NCBI GenBank assembly: GCA_016716335.1
Contig: JADJWN010000006.1
Coordinates: 148,908-212,907 of the forward strand
Length of the DNA: 64,000 nucleotides
Direction: 5' to 3'
Origin: Saprospiraceae bacterium
GTDB taxonomy: Bacteria; Bacteroidota; Bacteroidia; Chitinophagales; Saprospiraceae
Both the position numbers and the translations under genes were made by a program. Under the pieces are notes generated by a model. That model was not told where the DNA came from. It worked only from the letters and a program-made list of their open reading frames with translations, and ran no database searches. Shown here piece by piece: positions 20,757-31,248 of this stretch (positions are counted from its first letter, which is position 1; each line of letters begins with the position of its first letter).

Positions 20757-22619
20757 TTAATTAATAATGAGCTTTCGTATAATCACATCCTTACCGGATG
20801 ATAATTTTAAAATTGCCAACCCCTTCATTCTGCTATCCATTGGAATTTGCAGGATCCCTGCTTCATCAGATTCTCCATGTATTGCATGTTGCAATGAACC
20901 GTTTGTATCCCGAATTTCCATATTATAAAAATGCAGGGATTTCAGGCCACTGATCGTGATAAATTGACCTGAGACCGGATTTGGATATATATTTATATTA
21001 TTCGATATATAGTCTGACGTGTACTCACTGCTACCGGATAAATCTCTCACAAAGCCCACTTTATCCAGCATGGGTTGTACCTCGGGATTTTTCATAAAAT
21101 AGTTCCAGAGCAAGCCTGACCTGTAGTTTTCTATCATGCATATGATGGGCCCCTGATCTATCGCCAGATAGGAACCGGCAAACCAGTTTTGCTGTTGATT
21201 GAAAGCATCAAAAAAACCATAAATGCCCCATAATCTTTGCCCCAATACTCTGTAAAAATGCTTTAATGCTGCCATAGACTGTACTGGTGTATAGGGAAAT
21301 GATGCTAAAGCAGCAGTCGGAGCAATGGTGCCATTATCTCCTGAACCGGTGGGTTCATGTGCACTGTAACCAAAAGGATTGTCACTCGCTGTGAGTCCCC
21401 AGCATTCCTCACTGTATCCCTTAAAGTTTTTAGGATTTTCCTTGCAATAAGACCAATTTATCAGGGCATGATGCGTATTTCGTACAAAGTAATTGGCATA
21501 GGCATCCTTGATGTTTCTCGGGTCGAAGCCCAGATAAGAATAATGACTGAAAAACAGCGGACCGCCACGGAACGGGCCTACATACATGGGATAACCATAA
21601 TAACTGCTGTTATTTAGATAATTGCTGCCTGCCCATCCGTGATGATACAATTGAGGTGGGATAGGGTAGGTGGGTGACATTATTGCCAGCAGATATACAA
21701 TGTGGCATTCATTGAAACCCCGGATCTGATGATTCATATCCCAACCGTAGTCCGGCGACCAATGCCAGTACAGCACATTCTGTCCACCTCTTCTGAACCA
21801 TGACCATTCAACAGACTCCCAGATTGATGTGATATCTGCCCGCAGGACGGTTTCATCTGTATTTGATTGATTGAAATAGGATCTTGCGGTAAGCAAGCCC
21901 TGTATAAGGAAAGCGGTTTCAACAAGATCAGCTCCATTGTCTTTGGTGCTGAATGGAACTGTTTTGCCAGTAGCCCCGTTGAGCCAATGAGGAAATGCAC
22001 CATGAAAGCGATCCGCTTTGCTTTTCAGAAAATCCACAATTCTGATCATTCTTTCCAATCCCTGCTGCCGGGATATATAGCCCCTCTCTATTCCTGCGAG
22101 AATAGCCATAATACCGAATCCGCTTCCTCCTGTGGTGACTATACTGGTGGTATTTCTCTCTCTCGCGAGGCCGGATACGGGATGAGCAAATTCCCAAAAA
22201 TACCGGAAAGTGTATTCCTGTACCATATCCAGCAGTTCTTCATCTGAAAATTCGCGGGTAGCTGCCTGAACCTCGGGACTTTTCTGGCTTTCCTGTCCTG
22301 AATTATTGGTGGCACTTAAAGCATAGAGGTAAGTTTCATTTTTCCTGCCGGTAAAATCAATGTATTGTCTGTTGTTTCTGTTGATATTGGCTACAAGCTC
22401 ATAATCACCTGAGGGATTCTTCCTGTAAAGCCTGTAAGAAGAGAGATTAGGCTCTGCATTGGCATTCCATCTTAATTCTACATGGCTGTCATAGCCCCGG
22501 GCTGTCAGTCCGGTAGGTATATCGGGTTGTGCAGTACACCATATCGCAGACCAAAGTATGATTACTGCGATACTTGACAGTACTACGCCAATATGATTGG
22601 AGCATTCCCGGGTTGTCAT
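20757..22619 (-). CDS. GH144-type glucanase with N-terminal FnIII and C-terminal T9SS sorting domain
   Basis: The 620-residue product has a signal or membrane segment (residues about 9-30), a fibronectin III domain (residues 33-122, DIPTGLTARGYDSHVELRW), a glycoamylase-like catalytic domain (YTFRYFWEFAHPVSG, GFGIMAILAGIERGYISR, GYSEECWGLTASDNP, YLAIDQGPIICMIENY) and a T9SS type A tail (NINIYPNPVSGQFITI). GH144 enzymes are endo-beta-1,2-glucanases. The T9SS tail predicts export to the cell surface or medium, where it could start depolymerisation, while the lipoprotein paralogue at 16073-17455 works downstream. It is the promoter-proximal gene of the locus and has a -7 box and a palindrome ahead of it. 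Confidence 0.88.
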   Translation of the reverse strand: MTTRECSNHIGVVLSSIAVIILWSAIWCTAQPDIPTGLTARGYDSHVELRWNANAEPNLSSYRLYRKNPSGDYELVANINRNNRQYIDFTGRKNETYLYALSATNNSGQESQKSPEVQAATREFSDEELLDMVQEYTFRYFWEFAHPVSGLARERNTTSIVTTGGSGFGIMAILAGIERGYISRQQGLERMIRIVDFLKSKADRFHGAFPHWLNGATGKTVPFSTKDNGADLVETAFLIQGLLTARSYFNQSNTDETVLRADITSIWESVEWSWFRRGGQNVLYWHWSPDYGWDMNHQIRGFNECHIVYLLAIMSPTYPIPPQLYHHGWAGSNYLNNSSYYGYPMYVGPFRGGPLFFSHYSYLGFDPRNIKDAYANYFVRNTHHALINWSYCKENPKNFKGYSEECWGLTASDNPFGYSAHEPTGSGDNGTIAPTAALASFPYTPVQSMAALKHFYRVLGQRLWGIYGFFDAFNQQQNWFAGSYLAIDQGPIICMIENYRSGLLWNYFMKNPEVQPMLDKVGFVRDLSGSSEYTSDYISNNINIYPNPVSGQFITISGLKSLHFYNMEIRDTNGSLQHAIHGESDEAGILQIPMDSRMKGLAILKLSSGKDVIIRKLIIN

Positions 22620-22646
22620 GTGTTCAGGCTTTAATGCAAATATTTA

Positions 22647-22665
22647 TTCGTACTTTTTGTACGAA
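22647..22665. promoter_or_regulatory. Perfect 7-5-7 inverted repeat, candidate operator
   Basis: TTCGTAC and GTACGAA flank five T residues. It lies 28 bases ahead of the first enzyme gene, between that start codon and the predicted -7 box at 22701-22708. It could be an operator for the adjacent SusR-like regulator or a leader hairpin. Confidence 0.5.
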
Positions 22666-22700
22666 CGCAATGCAATATTAGGATAATTTTTCCTGAATAG

Positions 22701-22708
22701 CAAAAATA
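22701..22708 (-). promoter_or_regulatory. -7 box (TATTTTTG) for the glucan locus
   Basis: Exact match to the Bacteroidota TAnnTTTG box on the minus strand, about 80 bases ahead of the start codon at 22619. Confidence 0.5.
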
Positions 22709-22839
22709 CCATTTCGCCATGACTACGCCATTTTGAATTTTACTCTTATTTGCACAGCTTTTTTTCCTGATTTTACGAATAATGGCCACTACTCCAAGCT
22801 CAATAAATAAGGGAAAGCACAAGTGTGAAAACAGAATCT

Positions 22840-25639
22840 TTACGCATCGAATTTTTGAAAGAAATCGGACAGATTAATTTCGAAATCGAGGCCCATTTTT
22901 TTCCGGAGACGGTATCTTTTGTTTTCCAGACCCCGGATAGACAGATTGAAAAGCGGGGCAATTTCTTTGGTAGAAAGATTCATTTTGAGATAGGCTGCAA
23001 GTACCAGATCGTCTCTTGTCAGGTTTGGGTATTTTTGTTTTAGTTTTTTCATGAATGATTCGTGTACGTCATGGAAACTGGATTCAAACAATTGCCAGTC
23101 TTCCTGTGCAGTGATATTTTCATTGATCAGATGCATCAGTTTCTGATATTCCTTTCCTGTCAGATTGCCACCGGCATATTGACGGATGTGATTAAGTTCT
23201 GATTTTATCTCCTGGAGGAGTTCATTTTTCTTAACCAGGTGTATGGTGGTATTGGCTACTTCTTTACTTTTGCAATATTGAAGCCTGCAATCTTTGGTTT
23301 TCGAGTTCTATCTGATGTTCTCTTACCAATCTTTCGTTTTCTTCCTTCAGTTTCTGTTCCGTCTTTTCTATTCTGTATCTCAAATATTTATACAGCAATC
23401 TTATCAATAACCCCAGAAGTATCAAATATGCCGCCCACGACCATCCTGACATGTACCACGGAGGAGTTATAGTGATATTAACCGGAGGTATGTAAGCTCC
23501 GTTGTCCGACTCAATTTTTAACAGGTATTTACCCGGCTGTATATTGTTATATTCAGTGGATGTCTGTTCTGTCCAGGATCGCCAGTCTTTATCATATCCT
23601 TCCAGCCGGATTCTGAACTTAGGTTTATACCCGAATGCTGTCTGAAAATAATGGACAGTAAAACTGTTTTGAGAATATGGCAATTTCAGCTGATTCCCGG
23701 AGTCTGAAAATGGCACAGACGTCGGGTTTCTCAATTCCACGCTAAAAACCAGAGGTGGAGGAGGTACAGTATCAGCCATGATTGATCTGGATAAATCCAG
23801 TATCGCATAACCTTCGTCAAGACAAAAGATGTATTTGTCATTACTGAGTTGGGTACTGCTGAAGTAATCTCTGTTGACTTTTATTCTCAATACGGTCCTA
23901 CCTTTGTCTTTATGCACCAATACCAGACTATCTCTGTATATTTTTCCATACAAGCCGTCTTGTAATGTTCTGAGACTATATTCCGGCGTACTGAATGTAA
24001 AATCCTTACTTTGTCTGAAACTGTCCGTTTCAGGATCGTAGATGTAGTATCCTGATTTTTGTTTCAGATATATTTTGCCTTCAATTTTGACTATTTCCGG
24101 ATAACTGGAGGATTGAATTCCGTTTTTTTCATTGTATTCCCTGATCCATTCGATGTCAGAAAAATCTTCGCTGAGCTTTATTTTAAATATTCCTTTTACA
24201 GGTCCGGTCAGCCAGAATATGCGGTCACTTTCAGGTATAATAGCTTTGACAGGCTGGTTGATGCCCGACAACCGGGTTTTGACTTTCCAGGATCCATCGT
24301 ATTCCAGTAATATAAGCCCCGTATATGTTCCTTGTAAAAATAATCTTTGGTCGGGAGTCACCGGGAGGGTGAAATATCCTCCATTGATGGCCGAAATTTT
24401 TCTGATTCTGTTTTTTTCCACCAGATAAGTACCGGAATTATGTCCTGCCAGAATACCATACCTGGTTTTAAGCAGCTGCCATACGTGACCCTGTGAGCCG
24501 GGTATCAATTCGAAATCCGTATCATTCAGATCGGTTTTTTTTGTCTCCGGTGTAGATTTCCTGAAGAAAATGCCCTGGTTTGTACCTGCAATAAAATTGC
24601 CTGAATCATCTTCTATGGCCGAATATACGGTACCCAATTGTCCTTCTATATCCGGGTACATCAAGTAGGGACTTTTTAACTGAATAAAACTAATGCCTTT
24701 GTCTAAACCGGCCCATAAATTTCCATCGTGATCCTGAAGTAATGACAATACCGTATTGTTCTGAATGGCGGTCTTTTTATTGATTACGTGTCTGATGTTG
24801 CCATGTATATCTGTAATCAACACACCGTTTCTTATAGTACCGGCTGCAATCAGGTTACGGTCAAGCCTCACAAACCTGTTGATCTGATAATTTTGAAATG
24901 CCGGTTGGTTGGGCAGGTTCCACACAGATAATTTAGCCCCTGAATATTGGTAGATTCCATTTTTTTCTGTGGAGACTAAAAATGAATTCTCGTCAAGTGG
25001 TATAATCCCACTCACCGTAAATTCCTGTAAGGATTCGGTACCCGATATCAATCTGAATGTATAATCCCGACCTATTTCATATATGCCGGAATCTATCACC
25101 TGAACCAACAGTTTGTCTCCTGCCTTTCTGATGAACATGATATTGCCCGGAGGCATTATTTTTTGCAAACTTTTCCCATCGAAGATCCATATGATCGAAA
25201 AAGACTGAAACAGTACTTTGTCATCCCAATCTGTGATATGCCAGATTTCTTCTTTGTCGAGACTGCCATCTTTTACCAAATGGTTTAAGTCGTTATAGTG
25301 GTATTTACCGTTTGGCTCCCGGGTGAGAAAACCCATGGTATTGAATCCGCCAATGTAGATTCTGTCCTGAAAGTAATGTGCAGACCGGATGGTTCCCTGA
25401 AAATCTAAAGGAATTTTACTCCATTCCGAGCCATTGAAAGCGAACAGGCCGTCCGAATTGCCGGCATATATCAGTCTGTCCGGTGTCTGAGTAATAGACC
25501 AGTTTTGATAACCGGCCTTCATAGCTGCCGGACTGATATTAATCACAGGTGGTATTTCAATATGTTGTTGGGCATCTATGGACAAGATGCAAAAAACGGT
25601 ACACCCGATAAATAATATAATCTTTTTACAGAAGCTCAT
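22840..25639 (-). CDS. SusR-like membrane-tethered transcription regulator (one frame break)
   Basis: Two frames join into about 932 residues. The first 790 hold a signal peptide, two-component-regulator-type beta-propeller repeats (for example GNLWAGLDKGISFI), a Y_Y_Y domain (RIRLEGYDKDWRSW...YNNIQPGKYLLKIES), one membrane helix (YLILLGLLIRLLY) and a coiled coil. The second frame carries a LuxR-type helix-turn-helix (LSTKEIAPLFNLSIRGLENKRYRLRKKM, shown in parts: LSTKEIAPLFNLS, then RGLENKRYRLRKKMGL). The break lies at the TTTT run 23268-23271: one extra base gives QKSKEVANTTIHLVKKNEL across the junction. There is no kinase domain, so the protein should sense a periplasmic oligosaccharide and bind DNA directly, as SusR does. 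It is upstream of the locus it probably controls. Confidence 0.87.
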
Positions 25640-25649
25640 CTTCCTTTTT

Positions 25650-25657
25650 CAAAATTA
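25650..25657 (-). promoter_or_regulatory. -7 box (TAATTTTG) for the regulator gene
   Basis: Exact TAnnTTTG match on the minus strand only 11 bases from the start codon, which predicts a very short leader. Confidence 0.45.
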
Positions 25658-25753
25658 GATATCTTATTTTACAGCATGCAGGCATACCGGGATAATCAGT
25701 GAAATTATTGGCCGAAAAGCATAGCAATATTAATCAATTTGTGAATCAATACA

Positions 25754-25761
25754 TATCTTTG
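25754..25761 (+). promoter_or_regulatory. -7 box (TATCTTTG) for thyA
   Basis: Exact TAnnTTTG match. It lies downstream of the first in-frame ATG (25699) and 22 bases before the ATG at 25783, so it supports the shorter start. Confidence 0.55.
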
Positions 25762-25782
25762 ACCCATTATAAAAATATCTAT

Positions 25783-26577
25783 ATGAGACAGTATCTGGAT
25801 TTGCTGCAACACATATTGGATACAGGGATAGCCAAAAGTGACCGAACCGGTACAGGCACCATAAGTTGTTTTGGTTATCAGATGCGATTTGATCTGCAGG
25901 AAGGTTTTCCATTGGTTACTACTAAAAAGTTGCATGTAAAATCCATTATTTATGAGCTTTTGTGGTTTTTGAAAGGAGATACGAACATCAAATATCTTCA
26001 GGATCACGGAGTGCGAATCTGGAATGAATGGGCTGATGAAAACGGAGATCTCGGCCCGGTCTATGGTAAGCAATGGCGAAGCTGGACAGCACCGGACGGA
26101 AGATCCATTGATCAGATAGCCAATCTGGTACATACCCTGAAAACCAATCCCGACTCAAGAAGGATGATTGTCAATGCCTGGAATGTAGGCGAACTGGATG
26201 CCATGGCGCTGACTCCATGCCACTGTCTGTTTCAGTTTTATGTGGCTGATGGGAAGCTATCGTGTCAGTTGTATCAGCGGTCAGCAGACGTTTTTCTTGG
26301 AGTTCCTTTCAATATTGCTTCCTATGCTTTACTTACCATGATGCTGGCACAGGTGACAGGACTGCAATACGGTGAGTTTATTCACACATTCGGCGACGTA
26401 CATCTGTATAATAATCATATTGAGCAGGCAAATCTTCAGCTCAGTCGTGAGCCCCGTAAACTTCCCAAAATGTTGATCAATCCTCATGTGAAGTCCATTT
26501 TTGATTTCACCTATGAAGATTTTACACTTATCGACTATGATCCGCATCCGCATATCAAGGCGGAAGTGTCGGTATAG
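25783..26577 (+). CDS. thyA: Thymidylate synthase ThyA
   Basis: From 25783 the product is 264 residues, the same length as the E. coli enzyme, and begins MRQYLDLLQHIL. Landmarks are RTGTGT near the N-terminus, the catalytic Cys in LTPCHCLFQFYV, the SCQLYQRSADVFLGVPFNIASY segment (given in parts: CQLYQRSADVFLG, PFNIASY) and HIYD-equivalent HLYNNHIEQ. It makes dTMP from dUMP using methylene-tetrahydrofolate. The frame extends upstream to 25699, but the -7 box at 25754-25761 argues against that start. No dihydrofolate reductase gene follows; the next gene is convergent. Confidence 0.96.
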   Translation: MRQYLDLLQHILDTGIAKSDRTGTGTISCFGYQMRFDLQEGFPLVTTKKLHVKSIIYELLWFLKGDTNIKYLQDHGVRIWNEWADENGDLGPVYGKQWRSWTAPDGRSIDQIANLVHTLKTNPDSRRMIVNAWNVGELDAMALTPCHCLFQFYVADGKLSCQLYQRSADVFLGVPFNIASYALLTMMLAQVTGLQYGEFIHTFGDVHLYNNHIEQANLQLSREPRKLPKMLINPHVKSIFDFTYEDFTLIDYDPHPHIKAEVSV

Positions 26578-26660
26578 AAATTTAAAAAAGGTTCTGAAAA
26601 CATGGACTCCGGGAGAAGTTTAATCAGTTTTGATTACTCTTACACAAATGGTTGGATTTT

Positions 26661-27830
26661 TCAGTCTTCTACATAAAGCATAAGTCCCTTCAGATAATGG
26701 CCCTCCGGATGATAAATGTTTACCGGATGGTCTGCACCCTGTGACAGATGTTTTACAATGCGCACCTTCCTTCCGCTTTCTATACAGGCAGCCATGATGG
26801 TATCATGAAATAATTGAGTCCCAACCACCTGAGAGCAAGAAAATGTAAAAAGAAAGCCACCCGGCTTCACTTTTTTCAATGCTGCCTCATTCACCCTCTT
26901 ATAGGCCTGAATGGCGTTGTGGCGTTTATTTAAGCTTTTGGCAAAGGCAGGCGGATCTACAATAACAATATCAAATGCCGGAATATCATCAGAATTTAAA
27001 AATGACAGCACATTGGCACAGTGACTGCTATGATTGCCCGAAAATCCATTAATAGCCAGATTTTCTTCCAGCAGGTCCATGGCTTTTTGCGAGATATCTA
27101 CAGAGTGTACATCGGAAGCTTTGTTTGCAAGCGCATACATTGAAAATCCACCCGTATAACAAAAGCAATTCAATACCGACTTGTTTTCTGACAAACTACC
27201 CAAAAGTGCCCTGTTTTCTCTCTGATCCAAAAAAAATCCGGTTTTTTGACCGGTCACTACATTTACTTTAAACTTCACTCCGTTTTCAAGTACCACCACT
27301 TCATCTTTTATGCCCATGAGGAAGCCATTTGGCTTTGCTCCGGTACCCTCTTCAGATCTGAAATAAACCGTATTAATAGTATCGCCAAAATTGCTTTGAA
27401 TGGCCCCGGCAATAAATTCAATTTGTCTTGACATTCCCGAACTGTGTACCTGTATTACTGCGATATCATGATAAATATCCACAATCAGTCCGGGTACACC
27501 ATCTCCTTCACCGTGCAGCAGGCGGTATGCATTTGTATCTTTGTTACCAATGATACCTACAGATTTTCTGTACACCAATGCCTTTGCAATGATCTGGTTG
27601 TAAAATTGCCGGTCAATCGGTATGTCCTCAAAACTCAATACTCTGACGGCAATAGAAGATCCTGCCTGATAGTGTCCTCTGGCCACAAAATTCCCTTTGT
27701 GATCTGTCAGTGTTACCACCTCTCCATCCTCAGGCAACACCTGTTTGGTCTGCAAGGCACCTGAAAATATCCAGGGGTGTCTTCTTTGTACGGATTTTTC
27801 TTTGCCCGGGAGAAGTTTAAGCGTTGTCAT
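26661..27830 (-). CDS. rlmI: 23S rRNA cytosine methyltransferase, RlmI family
   Basis: The 389-residue product has an N-terminal PUA domain (VQRRHPWIFSGAL) and a Rossmann methyltransferase domain. Motifs are LNCFCYTGGFSMYAL for SAM binding, VDPPAFAKS and the Cys in LFTFSCSQVV. This is the RlmI/YccW layout (m5C at position 1962 of 23S rRNA in E. coli). It stands alone, convergent with thyA, with its own -7 box. Confidence 0.9.
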   Translation of the reverse strand: MTTLKLLPGKEKSVQRRHPWIFSGALQTKQVLPEDGEVVTLTDHKGNFVARGHYQAGSSIAVRVLSFEDIPIDRQFYNQIIAKALVYRKSVGIIGNKDTNAYRLLHGEGDGVPGLIVDIYHDIAVIQVHSSGMSRQIEFIAGAIQSNFGDTINTVYFRSEEGTGAKPNGFLMGIKDEVVVLENGVKFKVNVVTGQKTGFFLDQRENRALLGSLSENKSVLNCFCYTGGFSMYALANKASDVHSVDISQKAMDLLEENLAINGFSGNHSSHCANVLSFLNSDDIPAFDIVIVDPPAFAKSLNKRHNAIQAYKRVNEAALKKVKPGGFLFTFSCSQVVGTQLFHDTIMAACIESGRKVRIVKHLSQGADHPVNIYHPEGHYLKGLMLYVED

Positions 27831-27858
27831 GAAGGATTTGTTTTTGGACTTCAGGTCG

Positions 27859-27866
27859 CAAAGTTA
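27859..27866 (-). promoter_or_regulatory. -7 box (TAACTTTG) for rlmI
   Basis: Exact TAnnTTTG match on the minus strand, 28 bases from the start codon. Confidence 0.5.
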
Positions 27867-27896
27867 TGGATTAGATGATAAGCTGTCTTTAAAATT

Positions 27897-27928
27897 TAAA
27901 AAAGGGCTGTGCGCTATCAGCACAACCC
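27897..27928 (-). terminator. Intrinsic terminator after the TonB receptor gene
   Basis: On the minus strand a 9-bp stem with one G-U pair (27904-27912 with 27920-27928) and a 7-base loop is followed by six or more T residues. It lies about 50 bases beyond the receptor stop codon. Confidence 0.85.
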
Positions 27929-27977
27929 TTGACCTTAATCAGGTGGCAAAACATGGACTAACTGGTGTAGGTCTGTT

Positions 27978-30396
27978 TCAGTAATTAATTTTAACCGAAA
28001 CGATAGCGTTCCTTCCCGGTGCCACTATTCCGGAGCTGTATGGCCGGTATCTCTGATCTGTAATATTTTCCAGTCCGGCAAAGAGCTGAATATGCCTGCT
28101 TAGACGATAACCCGCTTTGACATTCAAAGTGTACCAGGAAGGAGAATAAGGCTTTCCATCCGCATCTGTGGCGTATATGGCAGGCTTTTGCCTTTCTTCT
28201 TCATTCAGATTGGCATAGGATACTTCGCTGCTGTACATTGCATAGGCCTCTGCATTGAACTTACCTGAATTGAATATCAATCGGGTCACTCCGAATGCCG
28301 GCGCAGCATGTCTTGAACGGCTTTTCTCACCGTTGTCCAATTCTTCGTTGCCTATCTGATAATTGTACTGTGTTCGAAGTTTCAGTTTTGTATTAAATCT
28401 GATTTCAAGTCCGGCCTGAAGACCGTACACATCTCCAAAAGCTGCATTCTGTATGGCAAAGACTTTACTCATCACCCCATTGTAAAGAATACTGTCCCTG
28501 CCACCCACCTGGAAGGCTCTGCGTACCATGGCATTATCCAGATAGGTATAAAAGGCTGACAAATCCACCAACAGGAGATCTCCAAAATATTTAAGTATGG
28601 ATATCTCTCCATTGTAAGCATATTCGGCTTTCAACGAAGCATTGGGTACGACCACTTCCCTGGCTCCAAAATCAAATATTTTACCTATATCATCTACATT
28701 CGGTGCCCGGAATCCGGTAGAACCCGTTATGCTGATTTTCAAATCATGGTCAGGGCTGAATACCAGGCCGACTGTTCCGTTGAGCGCACTGTTGCTGAGC
28801 TCTGAGGTAGTAAAATCAAACGGGTAAAATGATAAGTGACGGGTGAAATCCGATTGGATGGCAAATGCATTGTATCTGATACCACTATGCAGATTCAATC
28901 TGTCCGAAAGTTTGAAGTTAGCAGTCAGGTAAGCTGCCATAGAAGTCCAGGTGCTTGCAGGATATCGGTCAGGCACATTGATTGGATTGTTGTTGCGGAT
29001 ATCTGTCGCACTCCCGGTAGATTTTACATCATTCAGTACATACTCAAGACCATAAACCCACTGGGTTTTGCCGGACTTTTTTTCAAAATCCAGATTGGCA
29101 GAATAAGCCTTCACCTGTTCTAATTGCGTCCTGAGTCTGAATCTCTGTCCTCCGGAAAAATTGCGGTCTATCCTGCTCTCTTCAAAATTCTGAAGGGCAA
29201 GTCTGAGATCTGCCTGATCAAAGAACTTATTGCTGTTTTGATAGGATACTTTCAGGGCGTGCATATTCCATTTTTGAGGTCCATACTTCCAGACAGCAGA
29301 TCGGGGTACACCGTTAATGGTTTCAATCAGTCTGTCGTATCTCGAGTACTCAGAAGTTTCTGAAAAATGAAAGCCATATTCAAGATTCCAGTTCTCGCCG
29401 GGCTTGAATCTGAGTTTCTGCATGATATTCAGCTGACTGTATCCCGAGGGTCGCTGGATTTCAGGATCGGGGTTGGCAATGATACTGTCCTTGTCATTAA
29501 TGCGTTGTACATAAAATTTTCGAAGATATTCTTCCGGTCCGTTACTTCCCATACGTAAATCCCCGAAATCTGAGTAAGTGACACTACTGACGCCTGCCCA
29601 CCTTGGACCACCATACATCAGATCTGCATGTGCTGTTTTTTCGTTGTTGGCAGTAGAATGCCGGATCAAAGCATCGCCATTAAAATACATCCCTTCTTTC
29701 GGAGATAATTTTGGAGACAGGGTCTGAAAACTCATCACTCCTCCAACAGCATCACTGCCATAAATTATCGAGCCCGGACCAAAATACCTCCACATTTTCC
29801 ATGGCCAGTCCATCCAGAGAAATGACATTCTGCAGATTGCCACCTCTGAAAATGGCTGTATTCATCCGGATGCCATCTACCGTGTAAAGCAGGCGGTTGG
29901 CTGAAAAGCCCCGGATCATCGGACTACCGCCACCCAGCTGACTTTTCTGAATGAAAACCTCTCCGCTTGTCCCCAATAGATCCGCAGCCGTCTGTGGATT
30001 CTGAAAATACACATCCTGAGGCAGAATTTTGGTGACTCTGGCAGAAACATCCCGGTACACCTGTCTCACCTTGGAGGCAGAAATGACCACTTCGTCGAGT
30101 TTGTTTTCATTTCTTTCCAGTAAGATAATGTTTCCGGTATTCAATATGTCTGCATAGCTTCTGTATATAGTTTTGTATCCGGAGGCTTCAATGCTGATCA
30201 GCTCAGATTGACTGAGCCGGCTGATCTCTACTTTTCCGTTGCTGTCAGTATCAAGTCTGATGTTTTGATACGAAGAGATGAACGATGCGCCCGCTATAGG
30301 TAGTCCGGTGCCGGCGTCTGTTACAGTGACTGTCTGTGCCAGATTTTCGCACATGAGTGTGAGCATAACACCGATCATCAAAATATATTGTTTCAT
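27978..30396 (-). CDS. TonB-dependent receptor, heme/hemoglobin-type plug (one frame break)
   Basis: Two frames join into about 805 residues. A signal peptide and a carboxypeptidase-regulatory-like domain (residues 22-95) precede the plug, with QLGGGSPMIRGFSANRLLY and VDGIRMNTAIFRGGNLQN, a pattern typical of hemoglobin/transferrin/lactoferrin-type receptors. The barrel ends in IVSVKINY. The break lies at the AAAA run 29781-29784: one frame reads through ENVEVF and the other continues FGPGSIIYGSDAVGGV. Ligand assignment to heme or another iron source is inference from plug similarity. feoAB lies elsewhere in the window but is not linked. A strong terminator follows. Confidence 0.85.
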
Positions 30397-30633
30397 ACTA
30401 TTTCAAATTGTAATGTGAAATAAAGCTGCAAAGGCTGATGCTTGTCCAAGTATAGATTCAGAATTTTTTCCCGAAATAATGGTTCTCATCTGACCTGTGT
30501 ACCTTCATCAGATGAATGAAGCATCCTTACCTGCCTTTCTCCAAAAAGAGAAGTATCTGGTTAGTGAAAATGCCGGTAATGCCTTTGTGATTTTTCGAAC
30601 CTCTGACCTTGTCAGGCAGAGGTAGTATGTACC
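30397..30633. other. Intergenic region with two inverted repeats
   Basis: TCATCTGA at 30486-30493 pairs with TCAGATGA at 30508-30515, and CCTCTG at 30600-30605 pairs with CAGAGG at 30617-30622. Neither has a T tail. The first could be an operator for the receptor gene, which starts at 30396. Confidence 0.35.
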
Positions 30634-31167
30634 TTAAGAGTTTTGGGGAGGAGGAGTTTCGGCAGATTCATAACCTTTCAACACCTGTCCTGAAAAATGC
30701 CACATGTTTTCAATAATAATACTGGACGACCGTATGTCAGCTAAGCTGCAGATATCAGGAATGAAAAGGTTTTTTAAAAACAGACGGAATTGCATTTTTT
30801 TGTCTTTATTGACAGGTGCCTGATGAAAATCATTTTCTACGTAGTTTCGGAGTTTTTGGTTGATGGCGGTTTCTTCATGGTCCCTCCAGCACAGGTAAAT
30901 CAGGTAATTGTCACAGGTATATGAATCTATCACATCATACATTTGACCCTGAAATTCAAATTCCCCGGAATGCTCCCAACGTAACTTGGTTTTGATTTCT
31001 TCCTGTGTGAATTTCAATTCTACCAGTTCATCTCTCGGAATGGTATTCCTTATATGATACTTTACGGTCTTTTTAATTCTGTATTTTTCATAGTGCAGCC
31101 AGACCTGCATAGTAAGAACAGGAAGCAAAATGGCACAAGCCAAAGTGACTGCAATCCACCTTTGCAT
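30634..31167 (-). CDS. Small membrane-anchored protein of unknown function
   Basis: The 177-residue product has one N-terminal hydrophobic segment (residues about 5-24) and a soluble remainder rich in charged residues, with two Cys near residues 85-92 (YTCDNYLIYLCW) and one at about 140 (IPDICS). I recognise no family. It lies between the barrel-protein gene (81 bases upstream) and the TonB receptor gene (about 240 bases downstream), all on the same strand, so a link to receptor function is possible but unproven. Confidence 0.65.
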   Translation of the reverse strand: MQRWIAVTLACAILLPVLTMQVWLHYEKYRIKKTVKYHIRNTIPRDELVELKFTQEEIKTKLRWEHSGEFEFQGQMYDVIDSYTCDNYLIYLCWRDHEETAINQKLRNYVENDFHQAPVNKDKKMQFRLFLKNLFIPDICSLADIRSSSIIIENMWHFSGQVLKGYESAETPPPQNS

Positions 31168-31248
31168 ACAGCCTCATGAATTAAAAAACGACTAAAGCTA
31201 AGCTATTTTTATGTGGGGTATATTAAATCCGGGAATCTTTAACTTTTG

